A stretch of 64,000 nt of DNA from Flammula alnicola (taxonomy: Eukaryota; Basidiomycota; Agaricomycetes; Agaricales; Strophariaceae), in the NCBI GenBank assembly GCA_015499995.1, contig JADNRV010000075.1:124001-188000 (forward strand), given 5' to 3'. A program made the translations under genes and the position numbers. Positions 43,963 through 57,003 of this stretch are shown here, piece by piece (the stretch's first letter is position 1; each line of letters starts with the position of its first letter). A model generated the notes under the pieces. That model was not told where the DNA came from. It searched no databases and saw only the letters and a list, made by a program, of their open reading frames with translations.

Positions 43963-45472
43963 CTAGTTCATATGCGGAGGAACCTCAGGCTGTTTTCCAC
44001 CAGCTGCGGCATCTTTCGCTTTCTTCTTCTCCAACCACGCAAAGAATCTGGCATCGTTGGTGGCGTTCGTTTTCAGCTTTTGCGCCCAGCGCCCAGCACG
44101 GCGCTCCTCGAGCGCGGCACGACCGGCGGGGGTCTCCTTGTGTGGGTCCAGTGTCCAGCCAGGGTCCAAAGTCCTCGTCCAGTCCTTATGCAATGCCTGC
44201 ATCACCGTGATCACCCTGTCCTCGGGCATCCGCGCCAGCTGGCTCTGCGAACGCATGCGCGGGCGACGTTGCATATACCACTCCCACGCGTACCGGATGA
44301 GGGCACCGTCGGCGTCATAGGGCGTCGGGATCTCCGAGTACCCTGGACGGGCAGTCGGGTGCCGGACGTAGACTGCAGAGCAGGTCGCAAAGGACACTTC
44401 GATGTACGCAGGGATGAAGAGCCACGGGGACGCATACTGAGGCAGGTAGAAGGGCGTCAGCTTCTTCTCTTCTTGCCGTTTCGGCTTGGGTTTGTGTATC
44501 ATTTTGTTGTTGCTCCCACTCTCCGCATTCTCAATCGAGGTATCCGCTTCTGCTTCTGCTTTGAGTTCATCGACGGTTGCGGATTCGACTTCCGAGGGTT
44601 TCGTTTCCGTTTCTGCCTCTATTTTGACTTCGGAGGTGGTCGCGGGTTCGACCTCGGATTCTGTTGTTTCTTTGGCTTTCGGCTCGTCTCGGGGTTCATT
44701 TACAGCCTCGTATGTGCCGTGCGGAGGTTTGAAGAACCGCATAGCTTCTGGGTCAACAGTCACCAAGTCTCCGGGGGCCAACCGCGTATTAGCTTTCGAA
44801 TGCTAGAAAATTCGTCAGCATCTCAAACTGAACAGTAAGAGTAACGTGGACATACCTTCCTTCCGTTCAGCTTCACATAGCCATGGATGATCAGCCTCCT
44901 GGCCTCATACACGCTGTGCGCGAAACAGCACCGGAACAAAAACACGTCGAGCCTCCTCTCCACCTCGATGAACATCAAACTTCCAACAGGCGCCATGCCT
45001 TTCTCCTCGATTTCTTCTTCCTGATCCTTCTCCTTCTGCTTCGCCCTGAGCTTCCGGCGGGCGTACTCCTCCAGCTCGAGTTTGTCACCTCCCGAGAAGA
45101 CCTGTCGGCGAGGACGCACGTCCGGAATGTTCTGGGGTAGGTACCAACGTTTGAACACTTTCTCGGGGATGAAATCGCCATGGTATGCGCGCACGGCAGC
45201 TTTGGACCTCCATCGTTGTTGGAAGACCGTCTGTTCGGTAGTGAGCTTGAAGGTGAGCTCGTTGGCTTGGGGCCCGACTGTGCGTTTCCAAAGGTTGTAC
45301 AAGTTCTTGGGGGACCAACTCTGTAAAATTCAGAGCCAGAACGAGTGGAATGCAGCAGAAAGAGAGAACATAATATCATCAGTGACTATAGACAAAAAAG
45401 AGCACGAGACGCAGTTTGACGAACCATACACGGAAGCGACCTCTTCAGGTTTAGAACATTATTGTTACGCAT
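43963..45472 (-). CDS. Mitochondrial small-subunit ribosomal protein uS4m (Nam9 type)
   Basis: A protein of the mitochondrial ribosome small subunit, with an S4 RNA-binding fold. Exon 1 (45472) gives [16 protein letters not shown]. After GTTCGT..ACAG comes [14 protein letters not shown], the usual start of fungal Nam9. The S4 domain follows: [35 protein letters not shown] and, across an intron, [21 protein letters not shown] long acidic, Thr/Glu-rich insert ([20 protein letters not shown]) precedes the conserved C-terminal part ([39 protein letters not shown]) and a Lys-rich tail to a TAG at 43963. Length is about 440 residues. The frame is clean throughout. Confidence 0.88.
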
Positions 45473-47292
45473 TGTGCGTCACCTGTAGTGGACAATTCAC
45501 GCGTGAAAAGAAAGGTGATACGATTATTGGCTTACTGGGGAATATTGGCCAGACGTTAGCCAGCAGTGACAAGTGGTGAGCTCGCCGTCGACGTCGACGG
45601 CACCTGTAAGTGCGAGGCGGCAAAGGGAGGAATTTTTCGAAGTCCGCTCCGTCGAATCTCAAGCCTCCGCAGGGTCCGCCGCACACACTTTTGATCCAAT
45701 ACAATGTACGCCCACCATCCACTTTTCCTTCCAATAAAATACTCGCAAACTCGGCTGCTTAAACTTGCTCAAATACCGAAAGACCATTGATTTTCTCGCT
45801 TGGAAAAATGACTTTAACCTGTTGACTACGGGCTTTTCAGCCCGTCATCTTGCAGAATAATGTTATTGCTCTCCAGATATGCGCTATATCCTTTTTTCGA
45901 TGATTTCTATACCTCTCCCTCCAGGAGTCTTTTGGGTTCTTCAACCGACCGCGAAGCGAGATGATGCTCGATATTCTTGTCTATTCTGCGACCTCAAGGT
46001 CGATTTTATACAGTACATATATGTCATATTCAAACTCTATTTTTGCCTTCCTGACATCCAAATCTCTAGTTTCTCAACTACTGTGGCCAGATTTGTATCC
46101 ATCTACGGGCAGGACTATCTGTACGACTGCATTACTCTTCATCCAACCTTTGCGAGTGCCGTCTTTCAAGAGGATTCTCCGGTTTCATTGATATGCATGT
46201 CGCTGTGAAGGAACTGCCACCGTGTCGGGATCACATCTGTCCAACCACTGCGCGATCCATTGCCGTTCAAATGGGGCGTCCATCTCGCGGGATTGTCAGA
46301 AAGATCACCCTTTCAAGGGACTGGTTTGTTTGTATTCCGCCAGTCTAGTTTCAGCTACGATTACTCCGTGTCGTTGATCTCATGGTATCACAGTTCGCCG
46401 ATTCCACCATACTTGTCCCTCCTCTTTTAATTGGAGACCTACTGCTCTACGACGTTCCACGTCGTGGTGCTCTCAGTCTATTGCTATCGAGAAGCTGGCT
46501 TCTTTACCTCTGGCTTCTACGAGCCATGCTGGGAATCGCTTCGTGCTGCGTGACGATCGCCTCCTGCACATTCCTTGTTGTCCTTGCCTTGGATTAAAAG
46601 CTCGAAACGACCGACTCATGCTGTCTGACTGTAGGAGTGCGATGAACACCACCATCAATATCAGCACTACTTTTATGCTATAACCAATGTGAGCATTTTA
46701 GACGACAACGCAAAGGCAAAGGAGACTAACGATTTCTCCATAGACTGAGACTGAGATATCTGCTCGGTACCCTCGCGCTTCCAGAAGAGATATTCTATGC
46801 ATCATTTCGGGTGGTACCAAACGCCGTGACGGCGTTTCGGCTTAGATAGGGGAGCATGGTTGTGTCCTTATGCCATGGAGTCCCCTTTTCATGATACTCT
46901 CTTGGCCAGTCCATAAGGATACATGGACATAAGCTCCTTGCCTTGCGGTTGATTGTAACTTAATTGTCTTCTTTATATCCATGCTCATCTGCTGCTGCCT
47001 GAGTCGACATTGCGAGCATCGAGTTGCACTGCGTATACGAGATTGCAAATAGTATTGGCTGGGTTGAAACTCAGACAATGGCAGCACGATTATCATCATT
47101 CCGGGCGGGCCATGGCTAGCCTATATGGATTGAGGCATTATAACGTCTCAAGAGAGTACTATCGAACTGTACTCGAGTAAATGCGAAGTTATATCATGAT
47201 TCAAGGCAATGTCACCATTTTTGCATTCAATGCTATCCACCTCTTACAACAACGGCCATTTAGCTTCCGATGTGCAACACCACAGACCATAT
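45473..47292. other. Intergenic stretch
   Basis: Open frames at 45879-46208 and 46382-46597 (plus) have hydrophobic runs but no recognised domain and no splice structure. No gene is supported. Confidence 0.35.
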
Positions 47293-47755
47293 TCAGACTG
47301 ATTCCTTTGCATCCATGCCGCCATCCGGCCTTGCGAGGGCAAAATATGGCCATAGCGCCTTCTCACCCTGCTCTACGCCCCATAAATAGTACACCGCGCG
47401 TCTCTGCATAACGATCAGCTGCTGAGGGAGGTAATTCACCATTACAATCAATATCGCCGTGAACAGAACCGCGAATATCGACACTGTGGGCGAATATTCA
47501 CACCCAGAACCAAGATTTTTCAAAGGCGGATTGTTCAACGTGTGTCTTCAGATAACATATAATAGGAAAATCAGAACAGAAGGGCTTACAGACGACAACT
47601 TTCTCCCATGGCTCGTAGACGGTAAGGCCAAACGTGGCCTCAATCCACATCTTGCGTTTCCAGAAGAACAGGGCAAGCTTCGTATTTGGCGGGCGGGCGA
47701 AGCTGTGGTCTGGTTTCGGAGGAGGTAGCTTGGCGGGTACGTGCCGGTAGGCCAT
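47293..47755 (-). CDS. Serine palmitoyltransferase small subunit-like protein, copy 2
   Basis: Paralogue of 43316-43762. Start ATG at 47755 (MAYRHVPAKLPPPKPDHSFA). The core is WKRKMWIEATFGLTVYEPWE, an intron (GTAAGC..CACAG) at the same place as in copy 1, a TM segment (FAVLFTAILIVMV) and NYLPQQLIVMQRRAVYYLWG, with a tail to a TGA at 47293. The two copies differ at many positions but keep the W.E.TF..EPWEK and YYLWG landmarks. The duplication is therefore old, and both copies look functional. Confidence 0.7.
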
Positions 47756-48841
47756 CGTTCTCTCGGGCTGCGGTTCTAGCTTGGAAGAGAGACGAAAAAG
47801 AAACGCTGAGGCTTATTTAAATTCAAGAGAGGTCTTGGTCGACTTGTCCAGTGCACGACCAATTTATGGTGGAAAAGGAGAAACAAAATGCAACGATGAT
47901 CGCTTTGCAGTGTTCCGTTTTGTTAAGGACGCTCCGTACTAGTTCGAAAGTCCGGCCTTCCGGAGGCCCATTCCGGCATTTGCCCAAGGGCCAGAGCTCT
48001 GAAGGTATATTTGAACGCTGGAAGTCTGTTACATTGTCAATACAGTTAGTTAATCGCATAGTATTCGGACAACCCCAAGACAGCTCTCTATTTCTCAAAT
48101 ATTGGTCCTGTTCGAATGTCAACTGACGGCCCCAGACCCTGGCACCCAACACAACGCGCCTGTCGGTCACAGGGATCATATTCGCCAGCGCCAAAATCCG
48201 GGGCGGACCGACTCGGAGTCTCGGACTGGGCGGAAAGACGGATTTTCTCGGAATGTTCACATCGAGTCTTCCTTGAAACCACATCGCAACTGACTTAGAG
48301 CGGTCTCGGTATTTTCGCTTGTTAAACTTCTTGTTTGTAGATGCCAGACAACCCCCGGTTTCACAATGCTCTGAAGGGTAAATAGACGCCGGTCGGATCA
48401 CTTGTACATAATAAATATGACGTAACTGGAGGTGTTTTCCTATCAGGTTGGCATTTCCACACTTTCCGATAGTTGACCAGAAGGCCTTTAACTTTCTTTG
48501 ACGGTACCAGGCATCCAATCGACATTACAAGGTAGATGGTTCGAAGATCCGATACGGTATCAACTTTCAGGAAATCGGGCGCGCCCGGTGCCTACCAAAT
48601 ATAAATGGACACTTATTTAATGTCTCCGAGGAAACTATCCAAACTATCTATCAGGATCCGCAACATAGTCAAATGCACCACGATACGGTCATATGAATGG
48701 TTGAACTGAATGGACACACTCTTCATACGATCGTCAACGGTTGATAGCATGTGAATGTCCAGTGTACGTCGTCACAAATGAAATGTCCAAAAGAATTTGC
48801 AAAAAGTTTCACCAAGATCAGGCCCATCCGCGACCTTGTTT
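47756..48841. other. Intergenic stretch
   Basis: A 231-codon minus-strand frame (47823-48518) is open but shows no domain, and its composition is like nearby non-coding DNA. It is not called as a gene. Confidence 0.3.
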
Positions 48842-51485
48842 TTAGGGCTTCTTCTTCGACAGATCCACCACTCCCTCGCCATACTTTCCCGCTCTCTCTT
48901 TCCCAACCTCACTATCATGCCTGGCCTTTACTCTTCTCACCAACCAAAACATGTAGAAGCCGGTAAAAATACCGAAGACTCCTGTTGACGCTCCCACCAC
49001 AATGAGCGTCGACTTACTTGTCGTCGACAGTTCACCATGCTGGGCACCGAAAATGTTGGCTACGGTCGAAAGGAGACCTGCAAGGGAGTTCATGAGGCCC
49101 GGGCTTAGTGTTAAAAATAGATGTTTCGTCAGTTTTTGCTTCCGTCAGACCTTGGCAGAGAATGACTAACATGAATATTTTGTTTAACCCCCATAGGTAG
49201 TTCTTCCTCCACCTCCACCACAACCAAACCATACCGCAGGCTCCGATTCCACAGCACACCCAAGCAACAATGTACCTAAAAGAAGAAAGGACATCAGCAC
49301 CATTGAATTCTCGTTGCGGGTTAGGAAATTAGTACTGACAAAGGTAACTCTGTCACCGAGTCAATCAGCGCCTGCCCAACCGTACCTGCCTGGGGGCCCA
49401 AGTTATGCAAGCTCGTAAAGGTACCCGGGAACAATATGAATCCAGCCAGCAATATCCAGTTGAAGAACCCAGCGAAGATGTTGTGCAAAGTCGGGATATC
49501 GTCGAGTGCGAGCATCATGTTGACATATTGAGTGTCCATTTGGCTAGGATTTCCGTGGAAGCGCGGACGGGTTGGCGTCGATGCTGTTATTGCCGCTGAC
49601 TTCGCCGCTGATTTCGCCGCTGCTTGCTCTTTCTCTTTCTCTTTCGAAGTGGATGTCGAGGCGTGCTGCTGTGGCTGTGGTGCACTGATAATCTGAGGTC
49701 GATGCGTTTCAGTCACCTGTGGGCGTGTATTATGATTGGCTTGTTGTGTCTGAACGGTGCTTGTCTTCGGAGGTGCGCTAGTCGAGAATGCGCTAGGCGC
49801 AGCACCTGGGGGCCTCGTGGATTGATTCGATTCGACACGATAGGAACTTGGTTGACTATGAACAGGCGCCGCTTTATTTGGCGCCGTTGTTGGGGCAGTG
49901 GACGAGGGTGCAGTCGGACGTGTCTCGAAGCGATTTCCGGAAGGAGCCACGGATGAAATGGGAGGGACTTGCGTCTTGAAGGGTCCGCTACCTTGAGATT
50001 GGGAATCTACTCGATGGGTGGTGTGTTGAGCATATGTGGAAGTCGGTTTTTGTGACACATTGAATGAGCCACCAGGAGGAGGGGATGTTACTGGTTTGGT
50101 TTGGATGGATCCACTACCTTGAGGAGGATGGGAATCTACGCGATGAGCATTTGGCTGAGCATGGGTGGGTGTCGGTTTTTGTGCGGAATTTAACGAGGTA
50201 ATGGCGGGCATCGATGACACTGGTTTCGTTTGGTTACTGAATGTGTGGGTGGCTGAAGGTGTCGGCTGTTGTGAGAGGTGCGTTTTGGGTGGTCCGCTAT
50301 TTGGCTGGTCGAAATTGACACGCTGTGTGTTCGGGCGAGAGGACGTACGACCCGAATAGGGCGCAGATGCAGGAGACGTGGGTGAGCCCGCCGTCGGTCG
50401 TGTATGGTGATGTATTCGCAGAGGAGCCGTTGAAGAAAGGTCAGGGCTCGTATTTTCCGGATGGCTGCTTGGCTGAGGATATTCCGGCCAGTGGGAACTC
50501 GATTGTGCGTCGGCATTTGGAATCTTTTCGCCCATTTGTCCCGTGGCTGGTGAAGGCATTGGGGGCGAAGCTGCAGAGGGTACGGGCATACCTGGTGAAG
50601 GTCCTGCTAACCATGATGAATCGTAGAGGTCTCTTGGTGCAAGAGATGGCGATGTCCCACGTCGAGCGATAGGTGCGCCAAAATCATCTTCTTGCGTATA
50701 TACCGATCCGGATCCTTCTTCGTCGTCGTACGGGGAAGGCAAAGGATGTGGGTGGGCATTCGGTGAGGACATCGATGGTGCTTGCGCTGCCAGCCAGAGC
50801 GATTCGTAGCGATTGTCTAGGGCATGTTGTTGCGCTGCCTTGGGATCTGGCATGGGAGGTGCTGGACCGCCTGTTGACCAATTGTCTTCCATGGAATAAT
50901 AAGAACTTGGTTCGGTCTGAAAGGATGATCCGCTATGCCTTGTATCAGGCACGGGCATGGAAGGTCCTGCCGGTGCCAGCCGCGTCGAGTCCTTTGGCTC
51001 TCCTGATAAGGATGACGAAGCGAGTTGTTCAACGATGTAATCAGTACCACCAAGTGCATTGTTTGGCTCATGCAGAACTGGGACTTGCGAACTTGGTTGA
51101 GAAGGTGGACCAGAGGTAGTTCTCCGCCTCGTATTCGGAGTCGGCAGGGTGGAATGGGACGTCGGGGCTCTTCGAGAATGCGGGTCGCTAGGAGGTATTG
51201 GGATGGTTTGCGACCGGTGTGGATCTGCGTCTTTTGTCCATACTGCAGGCGTACGTGTCGATCTTACTCCTCTCTTCGCACTTCCGAAGGACGAAGGTCC
51301 GGTTGTCGTCGGTTTTGGTTCAGTATTGGAAGTACCTTCTGGGCCTTGGGACGTTGGCTTGCTCGCAAAGTCTGCGGTTGCGCGAAGATAGCTGCCATTG
51401 CCCCTCCTGCTCAAAGAGTGTTAAATAATTAGCTTCAGATAGGAAAGTAGTGAAATACAACTGTTACTTGCCTTGGATCCGACAT
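48842..51485 (-). CDS. Large Pro/Ser/Thr-rich membrane protein of unknown function
   Basis: A predicted protein of about 800 residues. Exon 1 (51485-51472) reads MSDPR and ends with a GC donor (GCAAGT). Exon 2 is one long low-complexity region rich in Pro, Ser, Thr, Gln and His (about 600 residues, for example PSSYYSMEDNWSTGGPAPPM). The conserved membrane part then follows: YVNMMLALDDIPTLHNIFAG, FFNWILLAGFILFPGTFTSL, YIVAWVCCGIGACGMVWLWW, RWRKNYLWGLNKIF, PGLMNSLAGLLSTVANIFGA and LIVVGASTGVFGIFTGFYMF. That makes four TM segments, with a basic tail to the stop at 48842. This membrane module occurs in many filamentous fungi as an uncharacterised protein. The N-terminal part is probably disordered and cytosolic, which is inference. 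No lesion was seen. Confidence 0.75.
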
Positions 51486-52390
51486 GTCGACGACAGACAG
51501 AGCCAGGGTTTTCCGTCAGGGTTCCCATCACCTTCATATTGCCGTTACGGGCTCCCTTTCTCTCTCTCTCACGTCCCATGGCGCATGCTGCCTCGTGTCC
51601 GTTCTATACTCCGAGGCATAGCCTCATCGCTCCCCGTGGCAGCCGCTGGCGGCACAGAGTGATCTATGTATTCCCGAATGATAAAAAGAGTTCGAGGATG
51701 AAGTTCGGCAATTGGGGATTTACGATTCCACGCCTATCGATTACGTTTCCAAATTCTCGCCCTCGTCAGCCCCAAGTATCCTTGATTGAGTACGTCGGTC
51801 GCTGTCCTTGGTATTGTCTTGGTACATTTGACTTTCAAATCCTTGCATTGACATGAATAAGATATCAGAAACTTGGCATTGTCGCTGAGACTTGGATCGG
51901 GATTGATGAGGAGGCAAAGTGCTAGGTCTCAATTGGGTTTGCCTCTATTGATGAGTATGTACTATGGTACCATGGTGCTCATGAGCCTCGTTCTTACCAC
52001 GTCGACTTACCACGTCGAAGATTACCTAGTGTATAATCCCAAAGAATGTAAGAATGCCTGGTTATGATACATGCCATCTATGTACATCCTGATACTACAA
52101 AAATTACGATAATGATAGTACAAACCGTCCACGTGTCGTAATGAGACATCGCAGGATACACCGGCGTCTACCGACTGAGGAGGGCAAGAATATTGCGAAG
52201 GTATGACCGTTCTACCATGGTCAATCCATCATCCACTGCATGGGGGCTTCATCTTGGATCAGGAGCAAACGGCAAAACGAATGCCCGGATGTCCTTCTCT
52301 GCGGACCTTGCTTCCCTTCCCACCGTACATCCTCACTCCTGACATGGAGATCTCTGTTCGACTCCGTAACATAAATTAGGTCCGGCCTTG
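51486..52390. other. Intergenic stretch
   Basis: A pyrimidine-rich promoter region for the minus-strand membrane protein gene lies at 51490-51600. No other gene is recognised. Confidence 0.4.
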
Positions 52391-53975
52391 TCATGAATAT
52401 CCACACTCTGCATCTCTGTCTGGATGTGAATGCACCTCGTACAATCTAGTCGAGCGTTGGATTGTCTGAGGTGAGAATGACACTGGCGGCAGTACGGGCG
52501 ACATAGGCGGGGATCCCGATGGTGGCTCGTCGTAGCTAAAATCGTTTGTTGTGGTCATTCCCCTTACATCGGTTCGCACCATGCTTGTCGTGGTGTCAAC
52601 ATCATGAGCATCTCGGCCGAGACCGATCTGCACTATAATAAGCGTTGGCACAATCCCCTAGATGACATATCAATACCAAGTGTAAACCACAGAGGCGGAT
52701 AGATAAATTAATTACTTACTACAATCTGGGCAAGGCCTGCATCCAGGATAAGCTGCGAAGAGGATTCAATTTAGAAGGGTGCAATGATATGTGAAGTCGT
52801 ATACTTACGTCTGGATAAACCACGTCAAGGACTACATACATTGAGTAGATAACACCCGATTCCACTCTGTTGGATTTGGCGTGAGCGTCCGTCCGAATTA
52901 TTTTGTATCGTGCTGTCAAACGAAAAGCAACTTACATGATGGCAATCATTGTGTTATACTTCGACGATAGCCCTGGGCCAAGAATGGCGCGGGCTTTTCG
53001 TGCTATCCACCAGATGCGGCCCGCTGCATTCTGTATGAGCATGCGAAAGGAACGGCAGACGTGAGAAAGGCTCACCCATCAGTACGGTTACCAGCATGTT
53101 CAATGTTACAGTTGTAAAGAGGAATGCCACTAGGAGTTTGCGGAAGCGGTACTCCTCCTTCGACAGTGCGATGAACGCATATCCACAAGCTGCAGATTAG
53201 AATATGTTCAATCCGATGTCGAACGCAAGAATTAAAGAGAGGTAGTCACCAGTTCCGCACAAGAGCAAGAAGCAAGGAAGTATGATCACGCGTTTGCTTC
53301 TATTCCAGACAGCATGGCAGCGGTAAATCTGAGCCGTTGGATGCATGAGGATGAGGTCACAAGGAGAGGTCAAGGCCGCAAGGACATACCACTAGACTAT
53401 CGGCGATAACGCTGGTATAACACATGAGACAGTGCAGAGTGATAGGCCTAGCAGCAACTCACTTGCTCGTAATGTATATAAGGAATTTGAAGTGGAGGTC
53501 GGGGTCTGGGATGGTGTTCTTCTTCACAACGAACCAGAACAGGAAGCTCAACTCCAGGACAACATCAACAGTGGCGAGGGCGAACATAATCATGGCACAG
53601 GCCAGCAACAGTCTTTGAGTTGTTCTCTTGTTTTTGAGAAGGACTCGTATGCAGATAGCAAACAGTGTTGAGTAGATTCCTGTAATAATAAGTCGTGAGA
53701 TGTCCATGTCATATCTCGAACGCCCTTTGCCTTGGCAAAATCATACCGTAGAGAAAAACTTCAAACTGAGCACCATGTCAGCAATTCCTTCAAAAACAAC
53801 AAAATGTAATTACCAGAACCGCCGCACTGTACTTGTCCAACGTGTAGTAACCATCTGGGAGGTTTCCTATATTACCTGAGTCGGAATCTTGGTCTGGAAT
53901 AAGGATATCCACAGCGCCCGCTCGATTGCCACGATTACTACTTGAGGTTGAAGGATGCAGAAAGAGGCTGGCCAT
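52391..53975 (-). CDS. 7-TM membrane protein, tandem array member 1
   Basis: First of three tandem 7-TM genes of one Agaricomycete family of unknown function. Exon 1 (53975) is hydrophilic and ends YYTLDKYSAAVL. A short exon gives FEVFLYG, then IYSTLFAICIRVLLKNKRTT, RLLLACAMIMFALATVDVVL, IYRCHAVWNRSKRVIILPCF, AYAFIALSKEEYRFRKLLVA, NAAGRIWWIARKARAILGPG, ESGVIYSMYVVLDVVYPD and LILDAGLAQIVGIVPTLIIV. A Ser/Pro-rich cytosolic tail runs to a TGA at 52391. The FLYG, YRCxxVW, AGRIWW and QIVGIVPTLI elements are shared with the third member. Exon borders were not all fixed. Confidence 0.72.
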
Positions 53976-54709
53976 GATCAGAGAGGGTCGGGACCCTTAG
54001 GGAGGTCGAAGGTGGTCTTGAGTGTCTTGCTGGAAGAGAAAGAAAAGAGGGAATGTTATCGCCCCGACGTGAAGGTAAAAAGGGAGGAGTGAGAAAATAG
54101 CCCGGCTTTGTTCGCAAACTCTCATTCCCATACAGCGGGCTCTAGTTATAGATTGGTTATAGATCATGATGTGGTGAGAGCCCAGAGACTGGCAGAACGG
54201 CAAATGCCTAGTGAGCATCTCCGGAGGTTTTATTTACATTAGATCTGTGGGTAAGTTGGGCCGTTTCGGCCAAGCACTGCCAAGTCCGTCCATGCGCCTC
54301 TAAACCAACTTCCAAAATGTTCCCATACAGTCCCAGGAAGCATGACTTTTGGAGAATGGTGGAGTGCCAGGAGTGGTGCGGGAAGTTCTGGACTATGTAC
54401 GTTTCTACTAGTATCCACGACCCAAAGCTAAAGTATTAATGGAATCATGTTGGTATTTGCCCACTGCGATGTGCCTCCAAGACCAACTCAATCACTTGGG
54501 TATCTTTTCTGGTACAAATAACCGAATAGTATGCAATCAATCTAATCTTCAGCGGTATCGATAGTCTCACTACGCGTCAAGAAATCCGGTTTTACTTTCT
54601 AAGCCGGAAACCTCTCTACCATCCGGTAGGAGTCGCATAAGCAGGCTGAGAATTCAAATTTTTCGGCATTCAGCGTGGTGGTACATCTAGGCTACATGAT
54701 CGTCTATTA
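53976..54709. other. Intergenic stretch
   Basis: Promoter side of array member 1 and 3' flank of member 2. Nothing else was recognised. Confidence 0.4.
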
Positions 54710-56217
54710 CTATTTGTACTCAGAGTCAATACTAATACTATCGTCACCCCTCGGCGCCCGGCTTGCTACAGTGAGGGAAGTCCGTACTCCATGTTGAGGC
54801 CCGGGAAGAGCGTAAGTCGTTCCTACAACGCGCATTTCTGGCTGCGTCATGGTCGCATTGAAGGCAGCATTTTCTCCGCCAAGAGATTCACAGGAATGAG
54901 AGTTTCGTAGAACCATGGCAGTGATCGCGATTCCCTGTGGATTCTTTATCAAGGAATAGGACACGATAAGAGGACCATTATTACTCACCCCTATTTGCGT
55001 CAAAGAAGCGTCTATCACAAGCTTAAGAAGGGCGCTTCCATTAGCATCTTGGAGTTCAAGCGAGAACTCTTGGCCCTCCGACTTACCGTATGAAATACGA
55101 GGTACAAAAATATCGAAAAACTGTAGAACGCGCCAGAGTCAAGACTTCTCGTGGGAAGGCATTAGACGGCTGAGCACGTTAGACGCAGATGAACACGTAC
55201 AGGAGAGATATAACATAGTTGCTAATCCTTGGAAGATCCATCTTGATAACGCCTCTTACTTTTCGTGATGTCCACAACATTCCGATCGCTATATTATGCG
55301 AGAATGTCAGAAATAATTCGGAAAGTAGATGGGAAAGAATTTACCGATTAAAAAAGTGACCGAAAGATTCGCAGCCGCGGAGGTGATGAAACTGGCAGCC
55401 AGCAGTTTATCTCCGAGTTGACTAGCAGTTATCGATACAAAACTGATCACTGCATAGCATGATGAGAATCACGCAAAATCACGCAAAGATATGGAGAGAA
55501 AAAGTAAAATACCTGTCGCAATCAGGACCAATGCAATGGGGGCGATGACAATACGCTTGTTTTCCCAAATTGTGTAACAGCGAGAAATCTGATGTATGAT
55601 GAATATTGAATACTTGTCAAGCATTTCCAAATTACACTAACCAAAAGACCACTGGCAATGGAACTTTTTTGAAATAGATTAGAATCGTTAAGAGTGAATT
55701 GCAGCACGAACAAGACGTACTTCGCCACCACGTAAAGGGCAAACTTGACTTCAAGTATCCTATTCCACGGTTCGTGCGTGTTCTGGACCGCAGAACTGGA
55801 CTGTGTGCTACTGCCGAGCACGAAGCGGAAGAAGAAATACAGGGTAAGAATCATGTCTGCACTGGCCAGCAAGAACAGCAAAGATGAAGCAATGAACAAC
55901 GTCCGTTGAATGACCTTCTGCCTCGCGAGCATAAAAGCACAACTGCAGAATAAAACGACATAAATGCCTTGACAAAGGACTTTAGAATCGCATTTATTCA
56001 ACAGCAGTATAGATCACACCATATAGGAAAGTTTGGACCTGTGGTTGAAGGTTGAAAGGTTAAGAGATTAGTAAGATTAAGATGATCTGCGTACGAGGAT
56101 TGCAGGGTATTTAGATTTGGAGGTCCATGGCTCTTTCAAGAATGGAATTAAAGGTCTATGAAGTGGTATTGCTGCTCGACCGAAGAGCTCGAAGTCCGTA
56201 AGCGCGCTGCCCATCAT
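54710..56217 (-). CDS. 7-TM membrane protein, tandem array member 2 (divergent)
   Basis: The start at 56217 gives GSALTDFELFGRAAIPLHRP to SKYPAIL, then across a GTACGC intron VQTFLYG, which matches the FLYG exon of the neighbours. Next come IYVVLFCSCAFMLARQKVIQ, IASSLLFLLASADMILTLYF, KFALYVVAKYVLFVLQFTLN, ISRCYTIWENKRIVIAPIAL and LLAASFITSAAANLSVTFLI. The later exons diverge: AIGMLWTSRKVRGVIKMDLP replaces the RIWW segment, and VIDASLTQI plus QGIAITAMVLRNSHS replace the QIVGIVPTLI segment. The tail ends DDSISIDSEYK at a TAG at 54710. The gene looks intact under this structure but is the most divergent of the three, so exon choice in the second half is uncertain. Confidence 0.62.
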
Positions 56218-56632
56218 CGACGCTGGAATGGGGGGGGATTTCCTTGGGAGCGGGGTGGAAGTTGTTCAGTGACCACCCGCCAAGCAATTAACAGCCACCA
56301 TCGAGAGAAAAAATGCTGCGCGTTGTCTATACATAGACACAGGATATGGAGAAACCATAGCCGCAGAGGGAAATTTGGAGAAAGACATCAATCGCAGTGA
56401 CAGCAAGAGAGAAATATACTCGAGGTGTGTGAACTGGGTACTGCTTATGGTCGACGGCAATTACCCTGCTCGAGGAGACATGTCTCCAGTTGGAAATACC
56501 TACACACCGGAAGTTGTAGGCTGTTCGAGCAAGAGAGAGTTTGTGACCGGGCTCAGGCTCCTAAACCATCCTCTCGTCAGGCTCCTAAACCATCCTCTCG
56601 TTCGAGAATCCTCTTCATATAAGGTAGACTAG

Positions 56633-57003
56633 CGCGTTCCCGTGCTCCGCACGGTTACTTGCTGAATCAGAAAGTAAATTAAAAAGTTGTTGAACCACAG
56701 TGAAAGCAAACTTTTGTGAAGACAGATATGAAACAACAGGCAGAAACACTCTGCCGAAATTCGTCACATGCGTCACATCCCGTGCTTGCACAAATAAGTG
56801 GGGCTCCCCCCAACAAACCAAGATAACACTCTGGCACAACGCTCTCACTTTCGATAACAAGAAACGTGGAAGGACAATGTGTAGAAATGTCACTTTCTTC
56901 CACCTGTACAGAGAAACCGAGATCGGCAACGCAATCGCGACCGCTTGAGCCTCAGGAACGGCGTGGAAAACTGTGGGGCACCTAGCCTCTTTCGTTATAC
57001 TGA
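56633..57003. mobile_element. Insertion within the left inverted-repeat arm
   Basis: About 370 bp present only in the left arm. It starts CTAGCGCGTTCCCGTGCTCC with a short hairpin-forming CCGTGCTCCGCACGG, a form seen at Helitron 3' ends, but the opposite end was not identified. The open frame inside (minus, 56615-56929) has no motif. Confidence 0.4.

Noticed and set aside
47823..48518. 231-codon minus-strand open frame between SPT-like copy 2 and the large membrane protein
   Set aside because: Uninterrupted length is notable, but there is no recognisable motif, no signal or TM segment and an irregular composition. It could be chance or an old repeat, so it is left uncalled.
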